This document shows positions 17,053 through 24,650 of a stretch of DNA of 64,000 bases, in pieces (the first letter of the stretch is position 1; each line of letters begins with the position of its first letter). The notes beneath the pieces were generated by a model. That model had not been told where the DNA came from and made no database searches. It was given only the letters and a program-made list of their open reading frames with translations. The translations under genes and the position numbers were made by a program. The stretch comes from Pseudomonadota bacterium (GTDB taxonomy: Bacteria > Desulfobacterota > Desulfobulbia > Desulfobulbales > SURF-16): contig JAHJKA010000033.1 in assembly GCA_018822545.1 (NCBI GenBank), positions 28,208 through 92,207 on the forward strand, read 5' to 3'.

Positions 17053-18186
17053 TTAGACCAGTTTGGAGAGTATTTGATTGGCCACCGCAAGGTAGTTCGC
17101 GGCAATGCGGATCATATTCCCTTGCCGAATGAGCAGGCCCTGTGTGGTAAAATCAGCCAGCAGATTGCCGTAAACCTCCTGGGCCGTAAGCCCAAAACGG
17201 TCTTCAATATCTGGGAGATTTACGCCGGTCAGGAGGCGCAGGCCCATGATCATCGACTCGCGAAAACGGCCTTTGGGGCTGAGACATTCGACATGACTGA
17301 TCGGAGTCTGTCGGCGGCAGACGAGATCCATAAAACGGTGGGGATCAGGTTCAGTGCTCACCCTGAGCCCATCGAAACAGGAGACCGCTCCGGCACCCAG
17401 GCCAAGATAGGAGCCGTTTTGCCAGTAGTTCATGTTGTGGAGGCACTGGTAGCCAGGCCGGGCGTAGTTGGAAATCTCGTAGCGCTGGTAGGTCGGAGAA
17501 AGGCGAGCGGCCGTTGCCTCTTCCATGTCAGCCACCAGATCTTCATCCGGCAATGTCAGCTTGTTGTTGTCGCGCTGCCTGGCAAAGGGGGTGTCTGGTT
17601 CAATGGTCAGCTCATAGAGGGCGAGATGTTCGGGGGCCAGGGCCAAGGCCTGAACCAGATCATCTTGCCACGTGGTCAGGCTCTGGCCAGGCAGGCCATA
17701 GATGAGATCGATGTTGATATTGGTAACGCCGCTTTTTCTTGCTGTCTCAAAGGCTTTTATGGCCTTGTCACCCGTATGGGCCCGGTTGAGGGATTTCAGA
17801 ATCGTGTCGTTAAAGGACTGGACGCCGATACTGAGTCGGTTGATTCCGGCCTGGCGCAAGATAGTGAGCGAATCCTGATCGATACTGTCGGGGTTGGCCT
17901 CCATGGAGATTTCGGCCTGGTCAGCAAGGGTAAAACGGCTGCGGCAGAGGTTAAGGATTTCGGCAAGTTTTTCTGGTGAGGCCAGGCTTGGGGTGCCGCC
18001 GCCAATGAAAACAGTGGTAAAGGTCTGTGAGGTGCTCCATGGCAGCAGGGCATAGGCGTTGATTTCCCGGGCCAGGATGTCAAGATAGTTGTCAGCCTCC
18101 GCACGGCTTGCCGCTATGGAGTTAAAGGCGCAATAACCGCATTTGGAGCGGCAGAAAGGGATGTGGAGGTAGAGACCTGCTCCCAT
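17053..18186 (-). CDS. hemW: Radical SAM protein HemW (HemN-like)
   Basis: The radical-SAM motif is at the N-terminus (LHIPFCRSKCGYCAF; Cys12, Cys16, Cys19 from the ATG). GGGTPSL, SMEANPDSI and the C-terminal HemN_C region (YLGLGAGAVSCFDGLR) follow. The short N-terminus before the cluster is typical of HemW rather than true coproporphyrinogen dehydrogenase HemN; HemW is thought to be a haem chaperone. A GTG at 18204 is possible, but ATG at 18186 overlaps the radC stop by one base (TGATG), the arrangement expected for coupled translation. A haem chaperone suits the cytochrome genes nearby. Confidence 0.88.
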   Translation of the reverse strand: MGAGLYLHIPFCRSKCGYCAFNSIAASRAEADNYLDILAREINAYALLPWSTSQTFTTVFIGGGTPSLASPEKLAEILNLCRSRFTLADQAEISMEANPDSIDQDSLTILRQAGINRLSIGVQSFNDTILKSLNRAHTGDKAIKAFETARKSGVTNINIDLIYGLPGQSLTTWQDDLVQALALAPEHLALYELTIEPDTPFARQRDNNKLTLPDEDLVADMEEATAARLSPTYQRYEISNYARPGYQCLHNMNYWQNGSYLGLGAGAVSCFDGLRVSTEPDPHRFMDLVCRRQTPISHVECLSPKGRFRESMIMGLRLLTGVNLPDIEDRFGLTAQEVYGNLLADFTTQGLLIRQGNMIRIAANYLAVANQILSKLV

Positions 18187-18899
18187 CACCTGCTGGCCTG
18201 CCACTGCTGGTCGATCTCGGCCATCTGGCCGTGGTCGGCAAAACTATAAGGCTTGCTGTCGCTGCCAATGATGAGGTGGTCAAGAAGGCGGATGTCAAGC
18301 AGGGCACAGGCCTGAAACAGGGTGCGGGTCAGGGCTTGATCCGCCTCCGAGGGGTGGCAGGTCCCGGATGGGTGATTGTGGGCAATAACCAGGGCCGCTG
18401 CATCTCGGGCCAGGGTTGCCTTGACCAGCTCGCGTGGATAGATGGTGTTGCTGGCCAAGGTGCCTTCAAAGAGGATTTCCGTGTCGATAATGGCAAAGGC
18501 CGAGTCCAGATAGATGACCTTGAACACCTCTTTGCTCAGGTGGCGCATGGTATGGTTGAGGTAGTCGGCCACCTCCCTGGAAGAGCGCAGGTAGTTGCGG
18601 CTGATCAGCCGTTGGTTCAAAAAACGGCGGGAGACATCATGGATAAAGCCAAGGGCAAAGCTGTTTTGCTGCCCCACCCCTTTTACCTGCTGTAATCTGT
18701 CAGGGGTGGCTTCCAGCACCTCGGCCAGGGAGCCGCATTCCTTGAGCAGGGCGCGGGCCGTTTCCTTGCAGCCCTTGCGCGGCGTGCCCAGGGTGAGCAG
18801 GAGTTCCAGAACCTCGTCATCGGTGAGGGCGCTGAGCCCCAGATTGTTGTATTTGTCGCGGAGCCGCTGGCGATGGCCGTGGTTGTTTTGGTCAGTCAT
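18186..18899 (-). CDS. radC: RadC family JAB-domain protein
   Basis: The N-terminal helix-hairpin-helix region (LEATPDRLQQVKGVG) is followed by an MPN/JAB metal-binding domain with HNHPSG (174-179) and downstream Asp (SEAD, 187), the residues that bind zinc in this family. 237 residues is the normal length. Despite the name, a direct DNA-repair role is not established for the family. Its stop overlaps the hemW start. Confidence 0.9.
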   Translation of the reverse strand: MTDQNNHGHRQRLRDKYNNLGLSALTDDEVLELLLTLGTPRKGCKETARALLKECGSLAEVLEATPDRLQQVKGVGQQNSFALGFIHDVSRRFLNQRLISRNYLRSSREVADYLNHTMRHLSKEVFKVIYLDSAFAIIDTEILFEGTLASNTIYPRELVKATLARDAAALVIAHNHPSGTCHPSEADQALTRTLFQACALLDIRLLDHLIIGSDSKPYSFADHGQMAEIDQQWQASR

Positions 18900-18935
18900 G
18901 GTGTGTGAACGTGGGGAGTCTGGAAAATCTTTTTA

Positions 18936-19018
18936 TAACCACAGAGGCACAGAGAACACAGAGAAAATCTTTTTTGTTTTGGGCCCTTACCGCTGTGCTC
19001 TCTGTGCCTCTGTGGTGA
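18936..19018. repeat. Long imperfect inverted repeat between radC and gatB
   Basis: Two 26-base arms (18936-18961 and 18993-19018) match at 24 of 26 positions when one is inverted; the core is CCACAGAGGCACAGAG. The loop is about 31 bases. The arm sequence resembles a very common intergenic repeat found in many unrelated bacteria. On RNA it would form a strong hairpin downstream of gatB. Confidence 0.8.
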
Positions 19019-19040
19019 AATCAAAATTTAAATATGCGCA

Positions 19041-20474
19041 CTATTTACCAAGTTCCTGACTGAAAAGCTCATTGGCCATCTGGGGATTGGCCTTGCCCTT
19101 ACTCACCTTCATGAGCTGGCCGACAAAGAAACCCATGACCTTGGTTTTGCCTTCCTTGAACTGCTGGACCTGTTCAGGATTGGCAGCCAGGATATCCTGA
19201 ACCATCTTGAGAATCTCGCCTTCGTCGCTGACCTGAAGCAGGTTCTTGTCCTTGACGATGGTGTCGGCATCCTTGCCGCTGTGTATCATCTCTTCAAAGA
19301 CGGTTTTAGCGATCTTGCCGCTGATAGTGCCCTTGTCGATCATGGCCATGAGCTTGGCGAGATTGGCAGGGGTAACCGGGAAGTGAGCAATGTCCATACC
19401 CTCCTCACCCTTCATCACCCGCATGACCTCGGTCATGATCCAATTGGCCAGTTTCTTGGCGTTGTCATAGTCGGCAAGAGCCGCCTCAAAATAATCGGCC
19501 AAAGCCCGCTCGCCGGTGAGAATGGTGGCCTCTTCAGTACCCAGGCCAAGATCGTCCATGAAGCGGACCAGGCGCTGGTTGGGCAGTTCCGGTAGGTTTG
19601 CTTCAACCCTGGCAATCCACTCCTCATCGATCACCACCGGCACCAGGTCTGGATCGGGGAAGTAGCGGTAATCATGGGCTTCCTCTTTGCCGCGCATGGC
19701 GCCCGTCATCTGCTTGTCCGGGTCCCAGAGCAGGGTCTGCTGGACGATTGCCCCGCCGTCAAGCAGGATGTCGCGCTGGCGGCGCACCTCGTATTCGAGG
19801 GCCTTTTGGACATTGCGAAAGGAGTTCATGTTCTTGAGCTCGGTGCGGGTGCCTAACGCCGCTTGGCCAACAGGTCGCAGCGAAATATTGGCGTCGCAGC
19901 GGAAGCTGCCTTCCTGCATATTGCCATCACAGATATCGAGGTAGGTGACAATGGCATGTATTTTTTTGAGATAGGCGGCCGCCTCTTGGGGCGAGCGGAT
20001 GTCTGGTTCGGAAACGATTTCTAAAAGGGGCGTGCAGGCGCGATTGAGATCGACATAGCTCTTGGGCTCGCGGTCATCATGGATCAGCTTGCCGGCGTCT
20101 TCCTCCATGTGGATGCGGGTCAGGCCGATGCGGCGGCTCTTGCCGTCTACCTCAATATCGACATGGCCATGTTCGCAGATGGGCAGGTCAAACTGGGAGA
20201 TCTGGTAGCCCTTGGGCAGGTCAGGGTAAAAATAGTTTTTCCGGGCAAAGACGTTTTTGCGGGTGATCTGGCAATGGGTTGCCAGGCCAAGCTTGATGGC
20301 CGACTCCACCACCTCCTTATTTAAAACAGGGAGGACACCGGGCATGCCCAGACAGACGGGGCAGGTGTTGGTGTTGGGCGGCCTGCCGAACTCGGTGGTG
20401 CAGGAGCAAAATATCTTGGATTTTGTCTTCATCTGGGCATGGACTTCCAGCCCGATCACTATCTCAAATTCCAT
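19041..20474 (-). CDS. gatB: Aspartyl/glutamyl-tRNA amidotransferase subunit B
   Basis: GatB is the kinase/tRNA-binding subunit of GatCAB, which converts Glu-tRNA(Gln) and/or Asp-tRNA(Asn) to the amidated form. It starts [23 protein letters not shown] and contains [21 protein letters not shown]-like ([18 protein letters not shown]) and YRYFPDPDL, all GatB signatures, followed by the helical GatB_N/YqeY-like tail. 477 residues is the normal length. gatA and gatC are not adjacent. Confidence 0.96.
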   Translation of the reverse strand: MEFEIVIGLEVHAQMKTKSKIFCSCTTEFGRPPNTNTCPVCLGMPGVLPVLNKEVVESAIKLGLATHCQITRKNVFARKNYFYPDLPKGYQISQFDLPICEHGHVDIEVDGKSRRIGLTRIHMEEDAGKLIHDDREPKSYVDLNRACTPLLEIVSEPDIRSPQEAAAYLKKIHAIVTYLDICDGNMQEGSFRCDANISLRPVGQAALGTRTELKNMNSFRNVQKALEYEVRRQRDILLDGGAIVQQTLLWDPDKQMTGAMRGKEEAHDYRYFPDPDLVPVVIDEEWIARVEANLPELPNQRLVRFMDDLGLGTEEATILTGERALADYFEAALADYDNAKKLANWIMTEVMRVMKGEEGMDIAHFPVTPANLAKLMAMIDKGTISGKIAKTVFEEMIHSGKDADTIVKDKNLLQVSDEGEILKMVQDILAANPEQVQQFKEGKTKVMGFFVGQLMKVSKGKANPQMANELFSQELGK

Positions 20475-20565
20475 CTGTGTACCTTATCTTTCGCTTTAAT
20501 TATTATAGTGTGGTTACAAAATGAGCCTTTACTCCACAGTGTAAATAATCAGAAGTGCTACAGAT

Positions 20566-20623
20566 GTCTACGTTCAGGACGTCCTGCCATACATCGGGTA
20601 TGCAGGACGTCCTGAACGTAGAC
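20566..20623. repeat. Perfect 22-bp inverted repeat between gatB and the rdgC-like genes
   Basis: Arms 20566-20587 and 20602-20623 are exact inverted copies with a 14-base loop; each arm itself contains the palindrome CAGGACGTCCTG. Flanking AAATAATCA (left) and TGATTATTT (right) extend the symmetry, the right part running into the stop codon of the gene ending at 20645. It could act as a terminator without a T run, or be a dispersed mobile repeat. Confidence 0.75.
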
Positions 20624-20644
20624 AGATGGGGTGCTAATGATTAT

Positions 20645-21187
20645 TTATCTGTCGCTGTGGTGGATCCAGTTGCGTAGCTTGTCTGCTTCGCCAGGCCACT
20701 GGTCACTGATTCTGATTTTAATAAACTGGCCGAGGAGCTCGTCAAAGGTCTTGTACACCTTTTCGAGAAGGCCGATGCGATCCAGCAGACGGCCCTCCAC
20801 CGCCTCCTGGGAATCGCCCTCGTCGGCGCCGTCCATGGTCTTGGGCACCCGGACAGAGCGAAACTCCATGAGGCTGGCCTTGATGGTCATGTGCCACTCA
20901 TATTCGCCGCGGATCATGTGGATGCGGGCCTGTTCCAGCTTCTTGCCCATGCGCAGGCCGGTGCGGGCCTCTTTGAGTTCAGCCTGCAGGCCCGTGCAGA
21001 CGATCTTTTCATGGGAATCGCCTTCGCCAAACTCAAGGAGCATGTGTTTCTCAAAGACCAGAGTGATGTCTTCGCCTGTCACCGGCAGCAGTACAGTGCC
21101 ACCCCGCTCGTCACTCTTGAACCAGAGCCAGGTGAGAAACTCCTGGCCGATGAAACGTTTTTCAGTAATTAATTCGATAAGATCCAT
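20645..21187 (-). CDS. RdgC-like protein, C-terminal-half homolog
   Basis: ATG at 21187 (MDLIELITEKRFIGQEFLTWLWF) is preferred over the frame opening at 21223 because AGGAG lies ten bases upstream. About 180 residues. The end of the protein (MDGADEGDSQEAVEGRLLDRIGLLEKVYKTFDELLGQFIKIRIS) recalls the helical C-terminal part of RdgC, and its partner just upstream resembles the N-terminal part. I infer a split RdgC-type protein; RdgC is a ring-shaped DNA-binding recombination-associated protein. The similarity is by eye only and weak in places. Confidence 0.55.
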   Translation of the reverse strand: MDLIELITEKRFIGQEFLTWLWFKSDERGGTVLLPVTGEDITLVFEKHMLLEFGEGDSHEKIVCTGLQAELKEARTGLRMGKKLEQARIHMIRGEYEWHMTIKASLMEFRSVRVPKTMDGADEGDSQEAVEGRLLDRIGLLEKVYKTFDELLGQFIKIRISDQWPGEADKLRNWIHHSDR

Positions 21188-21290
21188 TAGTGACTTACTC
21201 CTGAAAGGCTGCCATGAAAACAAGAAATGGCTAAATTACGTTTGACACCAAGTCACTTATACCCCTCAAGGGGGTACAAGAAAGAGTCCT
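21187..21290. repeat. Dispersed two-hairpin repeat, copy A
   Basis: AGTGACTT (about 21189) and AAGTCACT (21250) form an 8-bp inverted repeat. It is followed by a second compact hairpin TATACCCCTCAAGGGGGTA (21258-21276) and AAGAAAGAGT. Copy B at 51.1 kb has the same order. The copy abuts the start codon of the downstream rdgC-like gene and supplies its AGGAG ribosome binding site. Confidence 0.75.
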
Positions 21291-21306
21291 TTCCACTTTA
21301 TGTGGG

Positions 21307-21912
21307 TTAGACAAGCACCGCCGGGCTGATGTTGGCCAGGGCCGGAAGCTCGCTTGCGCTTAACAACCGTTCTGCCGTAGTGTAAGGAATATCAAGGCTG
21401 AGCAGGAGGCCGAAGGTATCCTTGAAGAAATCTTCAAGTTGGGCCTGGGCCTTCTGGTTGGTGGAAAAGAAGAGCACCGTGTTTTCAGCCAGGCTCCAGA
21501 CCAGGTCATAGGTGGCGGGCACCGGTACGGCCCGTTTCATAAGCAGCATCTCCATGTTTTCTTTTATTTCCAGGCGCTGGCCTCGGCTTATTTTAGGAAT
21601 CTGGCGCTCTTTTTTGATGCGCTCTTCCTCTTTGAGGCAGAATTTTTTCAACACCTTGGGGGAGACCTTGCGCTCATCCACCCGCATGGTCAGGCAGATG
21701 TGGTCACCGGCCGCAAAGGAGGCGTAGGCGAATTCGGCGTCAAACATATTAAGTACCGACACCCAGCCCACCGAGACCTCGTCGTAGGTCTCGTCGATAT
21801 CCCTGAAGGCAAAGCGTTTGATCTGGTCAGAGGCCAGATCCCAGAAGTTCTGCGGTATGTCACCCACTACGTTATAGCGGACAAAGGTGACGGAGCCAGA
21901 GAGAAGTCCCAT
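21307..21912 (-). CDS. RdgC-like protein, N-terminal-half homolog
   Basis: 201 residues, starting MGLLSGSVTFVRYNVVGDIP. The layout VGWVSVLNMFDAEF, then HICLTMRVDERKVSPKVLKKF, KISRGQRLEIKENMEMLLMKRAVPVPATYDLVWSL and TVLFFSTNQKAQAQLEDFFKDTFGLLL parallels the first two thirds of RdgC (GWV, a charged helical stretch and a KxxxE(D)xL region, then the strand before the C-terminal domain). It ends where RdgC would continue. With the following gene it probably forms one functional unit. The two are separated by about 120 bases containing a dispersed repeat. Confidence 0.65.
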   Translation of the reverse strand: MGLLSGSVTFVRYNVVGDIPQNFWDLASDQIKRFAFRDIDETYDEVSVGWVSVLNMFDAEFAYASFAAGDHICLTMRVDERKVSPKVLKKFCLKEEERIKKERQIPKISRGQRLEIKENMEMLLMKRAVPVPATYDLVWSLAENTVLFFSTNQKAQAQLEDFFKDTFGLLLSLDIPYTTAERLLSASELPALANISPAVLV

Positions 21913-22151
21913 AAAAATTCACGTTGTTTTTGGTGAAAGGAGTGCCCAGTCAAAACTGGATAAAGTTAATCTGACAGATATAGCAGACCCCTGGTAGGGG
22001 GACAAGGATTTTCCGGGCCCTGACCGCACCGCTTTTGGTGAGCGGTGATATGTCGTTTGTATTGTTGGTAAAACAGTTTTGAGCAGTGATGGGGGGAGTT
22101 ATGCACTCCTTGATCGGCAGACGAAAAGATGAAAAAATGGCAGAGAAGGTA
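21913..22151. other. Intergenic region with two short hairpins
   Basis: Between the divergent rdgC-like gene and the tRNA promoter. Two compact inverted repeats are visible: CCCCT-3-AGGGG at 21988-22000 and CACCGCT-7-AGCGGTG at 22027-22047. No gene or known RNA was recognised. Confidence 0.4.
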
Positions 22152-22186
22152 TTGACAGCCGAGGCCGACTATTGTAAAAACGACGC
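22152..22186 (+). promoter_or_regulatory. Possible promoter of the tRNA-Lys/tRNA-Glu pair
   Basis: A perfect -35 TTGACA at 22152-22157 lies about 40 bases before tRNA-Lys. The -10 is poor (TAAAAA-like at 17-base spacing), so only the -35 is convincing. Confidence 0.35.
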
Positions 22187-22197
22187 TTCACCATGAT

Positions 22198-22273
22198 GGG
22201 CCCTTAACTCAGCTGGTAGAGTATCTGACTTTTAATCAGAGAGTCGCGCGTTCGAGCCGCGCAGGGCCCACCA
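22198..22273 (+). tRNA. tRNA-Lys (anticodon UUU)
   Basis: Acceptor GGGCCCT pairs with AGGGCCC, discriminator A and encoded CCA. The anticodon loop in CTGACTTTTAATCAG presents TTT. D loop AACTCAGCTGGTAGAG and T loop GTTCGAGC are canonical. Confidence 0.96.
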
Positions 22274-22277
22274 TTTA

Positions 22278-22355
22278 GTCCCTATCGTCTAGTCTGGTCC
22301 AGGACACCGGCCTTTCACGCCGGCAACAGGGGTTCGAATCCCCTTGGGGACGCCA
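22278..22355 (+). tRNA. tRNA-Glu (anticodon UUC)
   Basis: Acceptor GTCCCTA-type arm, anticodon stem CCGGC/GCCGG with loop CTTTCAC (TTC), T arm GGGGTTCGAATCCCC, encoded CCA. It starts four bases after tRNA-Lys and is followed by a terminator. Confidence 0.96.
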
Positions 22356-22362
22356 AGAAATT

Positions 22363-22402
22363 AAAAAGGGTTTAGCACTTATGTGCTAAACCCTTTTTTT
22401 TT
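22363..22402 (+). terminator. Rho-independent terminator after the tRNA pair
   Basis: AAGGGTTTAGCAC pairs with GTGCTAAACCCTT around a TTAT loop, followed by nine or more T residues. Confidence 0.93.
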
Positions 22403-22506
22403 GTGCTAAAATACCACGGTATACACTATTTCCGACGATCCTCAGGTAATGGGGGCCTTTGACGGTCTTAAATTAAAGGGAAAATTTTCCTGGAGAGAGG
22501 GGTGAT

Positions 22507-22923
22507 ATGGTTATCAGCGATGAATTTAAATTTCCGCGGCCCCTTGACTGGTCAAAATTCTCCGACCCGCGCCGTGTCAAGGAGATCTATGGGATCTCGG
22601 CTGTCATGCCCATAAAGCATATTCAGCGTCGGTGGTATAACAGTCCTGCTGAGGAGAGGGAGGAGGCAGGGGAGGATAATCATGTTGGCATGGCTCTCCA
22701 GCAACTTGTTGACCAGGTCAATGCCAGCCTCCAGGTTCATGGGGTTGACATTCATATTTCTCTGCTGCGCAAAGAGGACGGTTATGCTCTGGACATTTAT
22801 GATTGCACAGATCTTAAGGCCTGCCGGATAATCAAGGCCGAAAATGTGAACATCTCTGAGTTACCCCAGCTTCTCAAAAATCTTCAGGAAGGCGCTGGTC
22901 TCTTGGTGGATGCTGATACCTAA
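22507..22923 (+). CDS. FlaG-like small protein
   Basis: 138 residues; ATG preceded by GAGAGAGGGGTGAT. The C-terminal 70 residues (QQLVDQVNASLQVHGVDIHISLLRKEDGYALDIYDCTDLKACRIIKAENVNISELPQLLKNLQEG) have the pattern of the FlaG fold: a helix, two short strands with a turn, then a strand with conserved charged residue and a final helix. FlaG proteins are linked to flagellar filament length. The N-terminal half is not recognised. The assignment is by pattern and tentative. The gene stands alone, away from the flagellar operon. Confidence 0.45.
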   Translation: MVISDEFKFPRPLDWSKFSDPRRVKEIYGISAVMPIKHIQRRWYNSPAEEREEAGEDNHVGMALQQLVDQVNASLQVHGVDIHISLLRKEDGYALDIYDCTDLKACRIIKAENVNISELPQLLKNLQEGAGLLVDADT

Positions 22924-22993
22924 GGTGATAAAAAGGTTAAGTGATTTTTCTCAAGGTTGTTTCTTTAAGCGTTGCCGCGATTAATTAAAATTC

Positions 22994-23035
22994 TTGCTTA
23001 AACCCCGTAAAAAAATTATCATTAGTAATTATTAT
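22994..23035 (+). promoter_or_regulatory. perR-like gene promoter with overlapping A/T-rich operator motif
   Basis: TTGCTT (22994-22999), a 17-base spacer and TATCAT (23017-23022) make a plausible sigma-70 promoter. Directly overlapping and following it is TTAGTAATTATTAT (23022-23035), which is repeated exactly in front of the gene at 26009. Position at the expected transcription start suggests a repressor site, most simply for the adjacent Fur-family protein itself. Confidence 0.6.
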
Positions 23036-23058
23036 CCATTATCAAGACGAGGTGTGGC

Positions 23059-23472
23059 ATGGATGCAAACCCTAAAATTAGGATGACAAAACAGCGCCAG
23101 GTAATCCTGGAAGAACTCTGCAAGGTGACTAGTCATCCCACGGCCGATGAGATGTACCAGGTGATTCGCAAGCGTCTGCCTAAAATAAGTTTAGGAACCG
23201 TGTATCGCAATCTGGAAATTCTCTCAGAGTTGGGTATGGTTCTTAAGCTGGATGTCGGTGGTACGCAAAAACGGTTTGATGGGAATGTGGTAAATCATTA
23301 TCATGTCCGTTGTACCGACTGTGGATGCGTTGGGGATCTGCACATGCCAACAGATCTTGAAATTGAGCAAAAAGCCCAGCCTCTCACGGATTTTCAAATT
23401 AAACGGCACAGTCTGGAATTTATCGGCGTATGCCCGGAATGTCGTGAGGCGAAGAGTCGCAGGGTTTCTTAA
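23059..23472 (+). CDS. Fur-family regulator, PerR-like
   Basis: 137 residues. Winged-helix N-terminal domain (MTKQRQVILEEL, HPTADEMYQVIRKRLPKISLGTVYRNLEIL) and dimerisation domain with HYHVRC metal-ligand region. Two CxxC pairs (CTDCG and CPECR) make a structural zinc site. The gene opens a run of oxidative-stress genes (desulfoferrodoxin, ferritin, flavodiiron protein), which is the usual setting of PerR in anaerobes; Fur proper would more often sit near iron uptake genes. Likely autoregulated through the motif at 23022-23035. Confidence 0.85.
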   Translation: MDANPKIRMTKQRQVILEELCKVTSHPTADEMYQVIRKRLPKISLGTVYRNLEILSELGMVLKLDVGGTQKRFDGNVVNHYHVRCTDCGCVGDLHMPTDLEIEQKAQPLTDFQIKRHSLEFIGVCPECREAKSRRVS

Positions 23473-23552
23473 AGAACCCCTGTGTCTGTACGCCTGTGTC
23501 TGTACGATCGTAGGCTATTTTTAAGAAATTCTAACCTTAACAGGTGAATCAG

Positions 23553-23927
23553 ATGGCAGCACAACTTGATATATTTAAGTGTGACAAATGCGGCAATGTC
23601 GTGGAACTTCTTCACTCCGGAGGCGGCGCCCTGTTTTGTTGCAATGCCCCCATGATGCTGTTGGCCGAAAATACGGTGGATGCGGCTAAAGAAAAGCATG
23701 TGCCGGTGATTGAAAAAACCGCCAAAGGTTATCTTGTCAAAGTTGGTTCGGTTGACCATCCCATGACCAAGGATCATCTTATTATGTGGATCGAGCTCAT
23801 TGCCGACGGTGTTGTTCATCGTAAATTCCTTGCTCCAGGTGATGCTCCCAGGGCTACCTTCGATGTCAAGGCCGATAAGGTTACGGCCCGCGAGCATTGC
23901 AATCTTCATGGTGTTTGGAGGGCGTAA
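23553..23927 (+). CDS. dfx: Desulfoferrodoxin (two-iron superoxide reductase)
   Basis: Reduces superoxide to hydrogen peroxide in the cytoplasm. From ATG 23553 the rubredoxin-like centre I has Cys10, Cys13, Cys29 and Cys30. Catalytic centre II has His49, His69, His75, Cys116 and His119, and the Glu-Lys-His loop (KEKHVPVIE) is present. All iron ligands are intact and the length (124) equals that of classical desulfoferrodoxins. A GTG at 23544 is possible but ATG fits the family. It lies 80 bases after the perR-like gene and five bases before ferritin. Confidence 0.97.
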   Translation: MAAQLDIFKCDKCGNVVELLHSGGGALFCCNAPMMLLAENTVDAAKEKHVPVIEKTAKGYLVKVGSVDHPMTKDHLIMWIELIADGVVHRKFLAPGDAPRATFDVKADKVTAREHCNLHGVWRA

Positions 23928-23932
23928 CGAAC

Positions 23933-24439
23933 ATGCTGAGTACTAAAATGGTTAATGCCATCAATGAGCAGATCAATGCTGAGATGTATTCAGCCTATTT
24001 TTATCTGGCCATGAATTCATTCTTTGAGTCAAAGAGTCTGGCTGGCTTTTCCCACTGGATGCGGATGCAGGCCCAGGAAGAGATGCTCCACGCCATGAAG
24101 CTTTATGATTATGTCAACGAGCGTGGTGGTCAAGTGGTGCTTGAGGCCATTGCCAAGCCCCCGGCTCAGTGGAATTCTCCCATGGAAGTTTTGAATGATG
24201 TGCTGGCCCATGAGCAGAAGGTGACCGGTCTCATTAACAACCTGATGAATATTGCCTTGGATGAACGCGATCACGCCAGCGGCGGTTTCCTACAGTGGTT
24301 TGTTTCTGAGCAGGTGGAAGAGGAGGCCAATGTCGGCGCGGTGGTTGATAAGTTGAAGCTCATCGGTACTGACACTAGCGGCCTTTTTGTTCTCGACCAG
24401 GAGCTTGGCAAGCGCCTGCCTCCTACCATGGCGCCATAG
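23933..24439 (+). CDS. ftnA: Non-haem ferritin
   Basis: Iron-storage protein that also consumes peroxide or oxygen during iron oxidation. From ATG 23933 (MLSTKMVNAINEQINAE) the ferroxidase ligands appear as Glu17, Glu50, His53, Glu94, Gln127 and Glu130, so the site is complete. 168 residues is typical. GGAGG (within the end of dfx) lies just upstream. Together with dfx and fprA it would limit free iron and reactive oxygen. A terminator follows. Confidence 0.95.
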   Translation: MLSTKMVNAINEQINAEMYSAYFYLAMNSFFESKSLAGFSHWMRMQAQEEMLHAMKLYDYVNERGGQVVLEAIAKPPAQWNSPMEVLNDVLAHEQKVTGLINNLMNIALDERDHASGGFLQWFVSEQVEEEANVGAVVDKLKLIGTDTSGLFVLDQELGKRLPPTMAP

Positions 24440-24465
24440 ACTTTTTCTAAATATTTATGCTGTTA

Positions 24466-24507
24466 AGCCGGGGATGATTTCTAGATCATTCCCGGTTTTT
24501 TTTGTTT
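24466..24507 (+). terminator. Rho-independent terminator after ferritin
   Basis: AAGCCGGGGATGATTT and ATCATTCCCGGTT form a stem around CTAG, followed by a T run. It ends the perR-dfx-ftn transcript and implies a separate promoter for fprA. Confidence 0.88.
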
Positions 24508-24650
24508 CTCGCTTAGGATAAACTTTTTACTTTTTCTTCCCATTGAAAAGTGGTTTCCTGTTATGTGGTTATTTCTTATACGACTTTTTTGCCGGAACCA
24601 TGGTTTCGGTTCACTCTTTTTGATTGCGAGCTACGAGGTGGAGGTGAGAG

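Noticed and set aside
22406..22450. Sigma-28 promoter for the FlaG-like gene
   Set aside because: TAAAATAC and CCGACGAT are present but the spacing is far too long.
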